A stretch of 14,404 nucleotides of DNA from Candidatus Omnitrophota bacterium (lineage in GTDB: Bacteria > Omnitrophota > Gorgyraeia > Duberdicusellales > 4484-171), in the NCBI GenBank assembly GCA_028710385.1, contig JAQTUC010000026.1:1-14404 (forward strand), written 5' to 3'. The translations under genes were made by a program, and so were the position numbers. The notes under the pieces are model-generated. The model saw nothing but the letters and a program-made list of their open reading frames with translations. It searched no databases and was not told the DNA's origin. Shown piece by piece: positions 7,625 through 13,755 of the stretch. Position 1 is the stretch's first letter. Each line of letters starts with the position of its first letter.

Positions 7625-8985
7625 TATTTTTCCATTCAAAAATAAAAAAATTAATTTCTGCTTATCTGGACGGCGAAGCTAACGAAAAAGAAAAAAATCT
7701 GGTGGAAGAGCATCTTAAAAAATGTATTTTCTGCAGGAAGTACTGTGAAAATTTGCGTAAACTCTCTTCTGCCCTGGATAAATATAAAGAAGAAGAATTA
7801 TCTCCGGATTTGGAACAACGCATAAAGTTTAATTTTCTGGGAGAAAAATATAAGGGGGTGGCTAAAATGAAGAACAAAAAACTGATATTCGGTATCAGTT
7901 CCGGGGCTTTGGCTATCCTTTTGATGTTTATGTTTGTGGGGCATATCCAGCATTCAACGCAGGGAAGAATGCATGACGCAGCGTTTGAGCTTTCCGGAAA
8001 AAAGCAATATGAGCGAGCGATTGGCGCTCTTTCGCTCGGAAAATTAAGTGCGTCAGCCGATGGAATTGGCGAGCAATATTCTCCGGCATTGGTTTCCGGA
8101 AAGCAGAGTCAAAATAATTCGGAAAGATTTAAATCTTCAGGTGATACGAGGTGGATAACAACGACAGACAATTCTTCTGTTACATGGCAAAGCGTTGAAG
8201 GCAGAGGAGGGTATTATTACGACAAGCCTCTTTCTGTTGAAGCTATTGAAGGCGCGGCGCCGGAAGGCCCTATTGTTATAGTTGAGCCTTATCTTCCAGC
8301 CACAGGCAAAGAGGATAAATTAATCCGTAATGCCGAGGCAACGCTGGAAGTGGAAAACATCCAGAAAGTCTACGATGAAATAGTAAAAATTGGAAAAGGC
8401 AATAACGGCTATCTTGCTTCAGCTAACTTTAACGAATCAACGAGCGGCAAGGTTAGCGCGCAGATTATATTGCGTGTGCCAAAGGAAAAATTTGAAGAAA
8501 CAATCGCTAGCGTAAGAAAGCTCGGGCAGGTTAAAAGATTCAGTATCAGCAGCGTAGATATATCACAGGATTACAATGCCCTTGTCTCAGAGCTTAACAC
8601 AATCAAGACCGTTTACGATAAAATAGCTGAAAAGCTTAAAGAAAAGAAAACAGACATTCAGCAGGCAGTAAGGCTTGAGTCGCAGTTGACTCCGATTGCT
8701 AAACGCATGGGAGACATAAGAAACAGGATTGCCCAGTATGACAATCTTATTTCCGTATCTACGATTACGATAAATCTCTATGAAGTTTCCTGGAAGCTGA
8801 TGATTCAGGAAAGCATTAAGGAAACAAAGCAGCATTTTGCCGCGTTTGTTTCCGGATTGCTTAAGAATTCAATAGGCCTGCTTTTTCTGCTGGTTATGGT
8901 TTGCGCGGCTTTGGTGGCTTTCGTTGCGCTTAAAACCAAGATAGTCAAGGTAGTCAAAATGATATTTACCAAAAAATCACAGTAA
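7621..8985 (+). CDS. Zinc-finger anti-sigma factor fused to a DUF4349 domain
   Basis: The protein has 454 residues. Residues 1-50 form a zf-HC2-type anti-sigma domain (ISAYLDGEANEKEKNLVEEHLKKCIFC) with H31, C35 and C38 in HxxxCxxC, expected in the cytoplasm to hold the sigma factor. TM1 spans about 89-107. The external region has a poorly conserved Ser/Gly-rich stretch (112-230). It is followed by DUF4349 (about 231-440), seen in LIRNAEATLEVENIQKVYDEI, GYLASANF, VPKEKFEETIASVRKLGQV, ISQDYNALVSELNTI, a coiled-coil stretch (318-372) and STITINLYE. TM2 spans about 416-437 and a basic tail ends the protein. Both ends are therefore likely cytoplasmic, with DUF4349 outside, presumably as the sensor. 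It is coupled to the sigma gene by a 4-base overlap. The signal sensed is unknown. Confidence 0.88.
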   Translation: MIFFHSKIKKLISAYLDGEANEKEKNLVEEHLKKCIFCRKYCENLRKLSSALDKYKEEELSPDLEQRIKFNFLGEKYKGVAKMKNKKLIFGISSGALAILLMFMFVGHIQHSTQGRMHDAAFELSGKKQYERAIGALSLGKLSASADGIGEQYSPALVSGKQSQNNSERFKSSGDTRWITTTDNSSVTWQSVEGRGGYYYDKPLSVEAIEGAAPEGPIVIVEPYLPATGKEDKLIRNAEATLEVENIQKVYDEIVKIGKGNNGYLASANFNESTSGKVSAQIILRVPKEKFEETIASVRKLGQVKRFSISSVDISQDYNALVSELNTIKTVYDKIAEKLKEKKTDIQQAVRLESQLTPIAKRMGDIRNRIAQYDNLISVSTITINLYEVSWKLMIQESIKETKQHFAAFVSGLLKNSIGLLFLLVMVCAALVAFVALKTKIVKVVKMIFTKKSQ

Positions 8986-9006
8986 AATATTCTGCGCTGT
9001 TTCTGT

Positions 9007-9044
9007 ATAAAGGGAAGGCGTTGAAGCCTTCCCTTTATGTTTTT
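9007..9044 (+). terminator. Rho-independent terminator
   Basis: A perfect 13-bp stem (9007-9019 with 9026-9038, core AAAGGGAAGGC) closes a 6-base loop GTTGAA and runs into GTTTTT. It ends the sigma/anti-sigma transcript 21 bases after the stop codon. Confidence 0.92.
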
Positions 9045-9057
9045 CCTTTAAATTGGC

Positions 9058-9085
9058 TTGCATTTTTGGGAACTCATTTTATAAT
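9058..9085 (+). promoter_or_regulatory. Candidate promoter for the mscS-type gene
   Basis: A perfect TATAAT (9080-9085) with a weak -35, TTGCAT (9058-9063), at 16 bases. It lies just after the terminator and would give a leader of about 130 bases before ATG 9222. The -35 is poor, so the call rests on the -10 and the position. Confidence 0.45.
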
Positions 9086-9118
9086 TAAATATTATTGCTG
9101 TTTTAGCCAAAAAAATAA

Positions 9119-9201
9119 GAAAAACTTGAAGATATGACTGATTTTTTCAACTTTTTCACAGATATAAACCGCCACTCGGATATTATTTCAGACGGCGGTT
9201 T
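9119..9201 (+). promoter_or_regulatory. Two successive inverted repeats in the leader of the mscS-type gene
   Basis: Hairpin 1: GAAAAACTTGAA (9119-9130) with TTCAACTTTTTC (9146-9157), 11 of 12 pairs, 15-base loop. Hairpin 2: AAACCGCC (9166-9173) with GGCGGTTT (9194-9201), 8 perfect pairs, 20-base loop, ending 12 bases before the Shine-Dalgarno GGAG. Neither is followed by a clean U-run, so they are not plain terminators. I do not recognise a known riboswitch. Confidence 0.45.
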
Positions 9202-9221
9202 CTTCATTTTACGGAGTTTAT

Positions 9222-10274
9222 ATGGAAAAACTAATTAACGCTCTGCCCCAGCTGGTAAAAGCGTTGATACCTGTTGTTGTTTTTATTGTTGTTTTGCTGG
9301 CAGGTTATATTCTGCGAAAAATAATATTTATCAGGGTAACAAAATGGGCTCAAAAAACAAAATCTCAGCTTGACGACATAATCCTTGATTCAATAAAAGC
9401 CCCTTTTATTATCTGGTCTATAATGCTGGGAATGTATTTTGCGTTTGAAGTTTCAAGCCTTCCGCCGAATGTGACAAATATCTCCGGAAAAATTCTGCTG
9501 GTACTCGGAATGTTTTCCGTGACTCTTGTGCTCGCAAATATCGCAGCCGGCCTGGTTGCGGTTTATTCGCGAAGGATTGAAGGGGTTTTGCCGGGAACGT
9601 CTCTTACCAAAAATATAAGCAGAATTATTGTTCTTGCCGTAGGGATACTTGTAATACTTAACACTCTTTGCGTTTCCATAACACCTATACTGGCTACGCT
9701 TGGCGTCGGAGGCCTTGCTGTCGCTCTTGCCCTTCAGGATACGCTTTCAAACCTTTTTGCGGGGTTTCATATACTTATGGCGCGGCAGATAAAAATAGGG
9801 GATTGCGTAAAGCTTGAAACCGGAGAAGAAGGCTACGTCGTTGACATCAACTGGCGTTTTACCAAAATAAAAATGCTGCCGAATAATATGGTTTTGGTTC
9901 CGAACAGCAAACTTGTCCAGGCGATAATAGTAAATTATTATCTTCCCGAAAAAGAAATGGCAGTATTGGTTAACTTGGGCGTGCACTATAAAAGCGATTT
10001 AAAAAAAGTAGAACGTGTTACCATTGATGTGGCAAGGAAAATAATGAAAGAAACTCCCGGCGCAGTACCCGAGTTTGAGCCTTTTATCCGCTATAATGCT
10101 TTCGCAGATTTCAGTATAAATTTTACAGTTATTTTACGCGCACAAGAATTTGCGGATCAGTATTTAGTTAAGCACGAATTCATAAAAATGCTGCATGAGC
10201 GCTACAATGCCGAAAACATAATTATCCCTTACCCTATACGCGCCGTAAATTACGAGCAGGAAGGGGCAAGGTAA
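9222..10274 (+). CDS. MscS-family small-conductance mechanosensitive channel
   Basis: This 350-residue inner-membrane channel would release solutes on hypo-osmotic shock. Predicted helices lie at about 12-31, 59-77, 90-115 and 132-150. The pore helix at about 155-183 carries the MscS signature (ATLGVGGLAVALALQDTLSNLFAGFHIL). The beta domain follows with KIGDCVKLETGEEGYVVDINWRFTKIKMLPNNMVLVPNSKL (190-231), then the alpha/beta C-terminal domain ending in IIIPYPIRAV. There are one or two more membrane helices than in E. coli MscS (three helices, 286 residues). GGAG (9213-9216) is 5 bases before the ATG. The LeuT-like transporter follows 25 bases later and is probably cotranscribed. Confidence 0.92.
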   Translation: MEKLINALPQLVKALIPVVVFIVVLLAGYILRKIIFIRVTKWAQKTKSQLDDIILDSIKAPFIIWSIMLGMYFAFEVSSLPPNVTNISGKILLVLGMFSVTLVLANIAAGLVAVYSRRIEGVLPGTSLTKNISRIIVLAVGILVILNTLCVSITPILATLGVGGLAVALALQDTLSNLFAGFHILMARQIKIGDCVKLETGEEGYVVDINWRFTKIKMLPNNMVLVPNSKLVQAIIVNYYLPEKEMAVLVNLGVHYKSDLKKVERVTIDVARKIMKETPGAVPEFEPFIRYNAFADFSINFTVILRAQEFADQYLVKHEFIKMLHERYNAENIIIPYPIRAVNYEQEGAR

Positions 10275-10299
10275 AATTTTCTAAATTAGTTTTTAAAAT

Positions 10300-11832
10300 A
10301 TGCGCCAGAAATGGGGTTCTAAAATCGGGATTATTCTTGCGGTGGCAGGTTCTGCTGTTGGCCTTGGAAATTTTCTAAGATTTCCTTCCCAGGCAGCTCA
10401 AAACGGCGGCGGCGCATTTATGATACCTTATTTTATTTCTCTTTTTCTTTTGGGAATACCGCTTATGTGGATTGAATGGGCAATAGGCAGATACGGCGGG
10501 TTATTCGGCCACGGGACAGCGCCTTTGATTTTTAACAGGCTCTGGAAAAACCGCGTTTCAAAATATTTCGGAGCCATAGGGGTATTCGGGCCGCTTGCGA
10601 TATTTATATATTATATTTACATAGAAAGCTGGCTTCTCGGATACGCTTTCTATTCGCTTCATGGCTCCTGCACGCACCTTTCCAACCAGATAGGCGCAGT
10701 TGAATTCCTGCGCAAGTACCAGGGGATATCGGCAAAAGACATTTTTCTCGTTACTTATCTTTTTTTTATTCTTACTTTTATAATAAATTTTACAATTATA
10801 TACAAAGGGATTAAGGGGGGAATTGAAAGATTATGCAAGTTTGCTCTTCCCGTTCTTTTTGTTTTCGCAATTGTTATTGCGATAAGAGTTATTACTCTTG
10901 GAGCGCCGGTTGCCGGACACCCGGATTGGAACATTTCAAACGGGTTTGGTTTTCTCTGGAACCCTGATTTTAGCTCTCTGTTAAATGCAAAAATATGGCT
11001 TTCAGCGGCCGGACAGATTTTTTTCACCTTAAGCGTTGGCATAGGCGTTGTCATAACGTATGCAAGCTATCTTTCCAAAGGCGATGACATAGTTTTATCC
11101 GGCCTTACGGCTTCCTCGTTGAATGAATTTGCAGAGGTTATTCTGGGCGGTTCAATTGTAATACCGCTGGCTTTTGCGTTTTTCGGCCTAAATGGAGCGC
11201 AGGAAATAGCGCAGAGCGGCAGTTTCAATATAAGCTTTGTTTCTATGCCGCTTATTTTTTCCAAAATAAATTATGGAATGGTTTTTTCTTTTATGTGGTT
11301 TTTCCTTTTGTTCCTGGCAGGGCTTACTTCAAGTGTTTCGCTTTTAGAGCCGGCAGTTGCTTTTTTAAGCGATGATTTGGGCATTACCCGCAAGAAAGCG
11401 GTAACTATTCTCGGAGCCTTAAGCTTTATAATCTGCCAATTCCCTGTATTCTTTTTGGCGCGCGGAGTTGTTGATGAAATAGATTTTTGGGCCGGTTCTT
11501 TTTTCCTCGTGGTTTTTGCGCTTGCCGAATGCGTATTGTTTGTGTGGATTTTTGGCATAGACAAAGCCTGGAGCGAAATGCATCACGGAGCAGAGCTTAG
11601 GATACCGCGTTTCTATAAATTTATTATAAAATACATAACGCCGTCATTTTTAATTTTCATATTGGGGTTTTGGTTTTTTCAGCAGGCAGTGCCAACTTTT
11701 TTCTTAAAAGGTGTTGCGCGCGAAAATGTGCCGTATATTGTGGCTACGCGCGCCGGGTTTGCTCTGCTTTTTATAATTATAGCTTTACTTGTCCGTAAGG
11801 CGCACAAGAAACATTTAAAGCTGGGCCAATGA
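10300..11832 (+). CDS. Sodium:amino-acid symporter of the neurotransmitter:sodium symporter (LeuT) family
   Basis: This 510-residue protein has about 12 membrane helices and is strikingly close to Aquifex LeuT (519 residues): AVGLGNFLRFP, AAQNGGGAFMIPY, GIPLMWIEWAIGRYGG, IYYIYIESW, GQIFFTLSVG, LNEFAEVILGGS, LAGLTSS and DFWAG all align. Na1 ligands A19, N24, T243, N275 and Na2 ligands G17, V20, A340, T343, S344 are kept, as are Y105 (substrate) and the gate residues R27 and D395. E279 matches LeuT E290, pointing to chloride independence. Pocket differences by hand alignment are LeuT V104 to I101, F259 to I248 and I359 to L348, so the preferred amino acid may not be leucine. There is no Shine-Dalgarno sequence before the ATG, but alignment with LeuT supports this start. 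The next small gene overlaps the stop by 4 bases. Confidence 0.95.
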   Translation: MRQKWGSKIGIILAVAGSAVGLGNFLRFPSQAAQNGGGAFMIPYFISLFLLGIPLMWIEWAIGRYGGLFGHGTAPLIFNRLWKNRVSKYFGAIGVFGPLAIFIYYIYIESWLLGYAFYSLHGSCTHLSNQIGAVEFLRKYQGISAKDIFLVTYLFFILTFIINFTIIYKGIKGGIERLCKFALPVLFVFAIVIAIRVITLGAPVAGHPDWNISNGFGFLWNPDFSSLLNAKIWLSAAGQIFFTLSVGIGVVITYASYLSKGDDIVLSGLTASSLNEFAEVILGGSIVIPLAFAFFGLNGAQEIAQSGSFNISFVSMPLIFSKINYGMVFSFMWFFLLFLAGLTSSVSLLEPAVAFLSDDLGITRKKAVTILGALSFIICQFPVFFLARGVVDEIDFWAGSFFLVVFALAECVLFVWIFGIDKAWSEMHHGAELRIPRFYKFIIKYITPSFLIFILGFWFFQQAVPTFFLKGVARENVPYIVATRAGFALLFIIIALLVRKAHKKHLKLGQ

Positions 11833-11963
11833 CAATAGCTGGCTGGATTTTTCTGGTAATTTCCTGGGGAGCGATTTTGTCTCTCGCGGCTTTTTGCGTG
11901 CACAAGGCGCTCAAAGAGCCCTGCAAGGATCTTAAAATCTCTACCGGATTCTTTGTGGCGTAA
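11829..11963 (+). CDS. Small one-helix protein, probable symporter accessory subunit (MetS-like)
   Basis: This 44-residue ORF begins at an ATG overlapping the symporter stop (ATGA at 11829-11832). The N-terminal half (about residues 3-25: IAGWIFLVISWGAILSLAAFCV) is a single membrane helix, followed by a Lys-rich, probably cytoplasmic tail (HKALKEPCKDLK). Size, single helix, GWIF...SWG motif and coupling to a neurotransmitter:sodium symporter gene match the small-subunit pattern known from MetPS of Corynebacterium, where MetS is needed for transport by MetP. The function is by analogy; the ORF could be missed by gene finders because of its length. Confidence 0.75.
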   Translation: MTIAGWIFLVISWGAILSLAAFCVHKALKEPCKDLKISTGFFVA

Positions 11964-12017
11964 TATCACGACTTAAACGGATATTTTGATGCTCTTATAT
12001 ATCGCATCCTCAGTATC

Positions 12018-12071
12018 AATTCGTGCTATCGTTTTTTCCGCACCGGTGCGGCTTGAAAAAATAATGCACTC
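12018..12071. repeat. Inverted-repeat element, copy A
   Basis: A 54-base imperfect palindrome: AATTCG, 8 variable bases, TTTTTTC, a GC-rich centre that is part of a perfect 14-base palindrome (CCGCACCGGTGCGG, 12038-12051), then CTTGAAAAAATAATG, CAC, TC. The outer arms GTGC (12023-12026) and GCAC (12066-12069) also pair. It ends 19 bases before the start codon of the serine hydrolase. A second copy lies at 13292-13347. Confidence 0.75.
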
Positions 12072-12090
12072 TATTATGGAGGCTTGACAG

Positions 12091-12990
12091 ATGTTTAAAA
12101 GGAAACGTTTCCTGCTTGGTTTTGTTTCGTTTGTTTTTATAGTTTCGTTTTGCCTTTATTTTATATACACAGAAACAGTTTCCTACGCGCAGACGTATAA
12201 AGCATTCCAGCGCCTTGAAGATAAGGTAAAGGTTATTTCAAAAAATTTTAAAGGGGAATATTCCTATGTAATTAAAAATATAGAAAAGCCTTACTGCGAA
12301 ATATCGCGCAACGAAGACAAGATGTTTCCCGCAGCAAGCGTCATAAAGCTTCCTGTGGCTGCGGTTGCTTTTAAGGCAGTTAAAGAGGGGAAGGTTTCTC
12401 TTTCCCGGAAATTTAAAATTTCAGCAAAAGATATTGCCGGCGGCTCCGGCATAATAAAAACAATGCCCGTTCCCGTAATGTTGACTTTTAAGGAAATTAT
12501 AGAAATAATGATTGCAAACAGCGACAATACCGCGACCAATAAGATAATAGGTATTTTAGGATATGATTATCTCAATAAAGGATTTAAAGAGCTTGGCCTG
12601 AACAGAACCGTCCTTAAACGCAAAATGATGGATTTTTCAGGAAGGAAGCGCGGAGTTGAAAATTACACAAGCGTGTCCGATGTGGTTTTCCTCCTTGAGG
12701 AAATATATAAAGGCGAGCTCGTTGACAAGGATTCTTCCGAAATGATGCTTTCGTTTTTGAGCAAGCAAAAAATCAATGACCGTATTCCGCGGTATCTTCC
12801 AAAAAATACAAAAATTGCCCACAAAACAGGGCTTGAGCGCGGCGTTGTGCACGACGCAGGAATTATTTTTTCTCCCAATGGCGATTACCTTATATGTGTT
12901 TTTACCAAAAAAGTTAAGGATTACAGCAAGGCAAAGAGATTTATAGCCAGGTTGTCGCTGGCAACCTATAATAATCTGTACGCGCAGTAA
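12091..12990 (+). CDS. Class A beta-lactamase-fold serine hydrolase (exported or membrane-anchored)
   Basis: The protein has 299 residues. The N-terminus is basic, then a hydrophobic segment (about 8-27) serves as signal peptide or anchor. The penicillin-interacting motifs are all present: S83-x-x-K86 (AASVIK, the nucleophile), S144-D145-N146 (ANSDNTATN) and K245-T246-G247 (AHKTGL). The omega-loop region (about 173-192: TVLKRKMMDFSGRKRGVENY) has no ExxLN, so the general base Glu166 of true class A beta-lactamases appears absent. It is therefore more likely a slow penicillin binder, a peptidoglycan-related enzyme or another hydrolase than an efficient beta-lactamase. GGAGG (12078-12082) is 8 bases before the ATG. 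The inverted-repeat element A precedes it. No clear terminator follows, only a T-rich stretch near 13004-13017. Confidence 0.85.
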   Translation: MFKRKRFLLGFVSFVFIVSFCLYFIYTETVSYAQTYKAFQRLEDKVKVISKNFKGEYSYVIKNIEKPYCEISRNEDKMFPAASVIKLPVAAVAFKAVKEGKVSLSRKFKISAKDIAGGSGIIKTMPVPVMLTFKEIIEIMIANSDNTATNKIIGILGYDYLNKGFKELGLNRTVLKRKMMDFSGRKRGVENYTSVSDVVFLLEEIYKGELVDKDSSEMMLSFLSKQKINDRIPRYLPKNTKIAHKTGLERGVVHDAGIIFSPNGDYLICVFTKKVKDYSKAKRFIARLSLATYNNLYAQ

Positions 12991-13140
12991 TATTCCCGCC
13001 TTTGTTTTTTTGTTTTCCATACCTCTTCGGCAATTAAAGCTTTCTGTAAGGGGAGCATACGCAATAAAACAGCGTCCCAGCTTCCATTTATCCGTTTATA
13101 ATCAGCTTGCTTTTATTTTTATTGTCGGTAGAATAAATAA

Positions 13141-13184
13141 AGCCAACATTTTTTTAAGAGAATATGTAGAAAAAATGTTAGGCT
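13141..13184. repeat. Inverted repeat with 14-bp arms
   Basis: AGCCAACATTTTTT (13141-13154) pairs with AAAAAATGTTAGGCT (13170-13184), leaving one bulged base and a 15-base loop. The GC-containing ends are outside and the T/A runs inside, the reverse of a terminator. Confidence 0.6.
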
Positions 13185-13221
13185 GAATTTACCCAGGATT
13201 AATTTTCATTTTTAGGTTGGG

Positions 13222-13249
13222 TTGGGGATAAAAGTTTAATATTTATAAT
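13222..13249 (+). promoter_or_regulatory. Candidate promoter for the V/A-type ATPase operon
   Basis: TTGGGG (13222-13227, 3 of 6), 16-base spacer, perfect TATAAT (13244-13249). The transcript would start near 13256 and carry element B in a leader of about 105 bases. Confidence 0.45.
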
Positions 13250-13291
13250 GTTTTATTGGCCCTGCATTGATAGAAAATTAGTGCTGGGTCT

Positions 13292-13347
13292 AATTCGCAT
13301 TATTATTTTTTCTGCGTGCCGGTAGCACTTGAAAAAATAATGTGCTC
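13292..13347. repeat. Inverted-repeat element, copy B
   Basis: A 56-base element matching copy A in AATTCG, an 8-base gap, TTTTTTC, and CTTGAAAAAATAATG plus a final C and TC; about 40 positions are identical by hand alignment. The centre differs but still folds (GTGC-CGGTA-GCAC, 13316-13328). It ends 15 bases before ATG 13363. Confidence 0.75.
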
Positions 13348-13362
13348 GTTAGAGGTAAGCAT

Positions 13363-13677
13363 ATGAAGGAAATTGTTAACGAAATCCTTAAAGAAGAAGA
13401 AGAGGCCCGCAAGATAATTGAGAAAACCAAACTTGAAGCCGAGAAAATAATTGCTGATGCAAAGGCCGCAGCCAAGGCATATCTTGATAATGCCCAGGCA
13501 GACCTTAAGCTTTTATCGGCCGAGAAGCAGGAGGCTGCGGAAAAACAATTCCTTGCCGAAAAAGAAAGGATACTTAAGGAAACGCAAGAGGAGAATACCC
13601 GTTTACGCAAGTCACGGGAAAAAGACATTCCTGCTATCGCAAAGACTCTTTTTTCGCAATTAATAAATTCACGTTAA
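13363..13677 (+). CDS. V/A-type ATPase peripheral stalk subunit (G/H-like)
   Basis: This 104-residue protein is almost wholly alpha-helical: residues 1-85 are a continuous charged Ala/Glu/Lys-rich coiled coil (EILKEEEEARKIIEKTKLEAEKIIADAKAAAKAYL), ending in IPAIAKTLFSQLIN. Length and composition match subunit H/G (AhaH/NtpF type), which pairs with subunit E to form the outer stalk linking the A1/V1 head to the membrane ring. On its own the sequence is too simple for certainty, but subunit C directly downstream supports the call. ATG 13363 is chosen for AGAGG (13351-13355) 7 bases upstream; an earlier in-frame start at 13342 would lie inside element B. Confidence 0.8.
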   Translation: MKEIVNEILKEEEEARKIIEKTKLEAEKIIADAKAAAKAYLDNAQADLKLLSAEKQEAAEKQFLAEKERILKETQEENTRLRKSREKDIPAIAKTLFSQLINSR

Positions 13678-13755
13678 CCGGGTTGCGCTTTTGGCCGGTT
13701 GCCCTTTAACTTAGAGCCGCAAAGGCGTAAACGTAAGGCAAATCAAAATAAAAAT

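Larger units (their letters stand above)
12991..13362 (+). other. Intergenic region of 372 bases, no gene seen
   Basis: No plausible coding frame or RNA gene was found on either strand. It holds a T-rich stretch just after the hydrolase gene, a 44-base inverted repeat (13141-13184), a candidate promoter (13222-13249) and inverted-repeat element B (13292-13347). A lone TATAAT at 13097-13102 has no matching -35. Confidence 0.7.

Noticed and set aside
12032..12061. Inverted repeat with T6 and A6 runs read as a bidirectional terminator
   Set aside because: A terminator needs the T-run 3' of the stem. Here, on both strands, T's come first and A's last, so no U-tract follows the hairpin.
12637..13020. 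Reverse-strand open frame of 127 codons across the end of the hydrolase gene
   Set aside because: Mostly antisense to a well-supported serine hydrolase; no start site or family resemblance.
13097..13102. Lone TATAAT as a promoter
   Set aside because: No acceptable -35 at 15-19 bases upstream, and no gene or RNA seen directly downstream.
13290..13628. Reverse-strand open frame rich in Ser/Ala/Phe
   Set aside because: A mirror of the Glu/Lys/Ala-rich coiled coil of the ATPase stalk subunit; low-complexity repetition explains the open frame.
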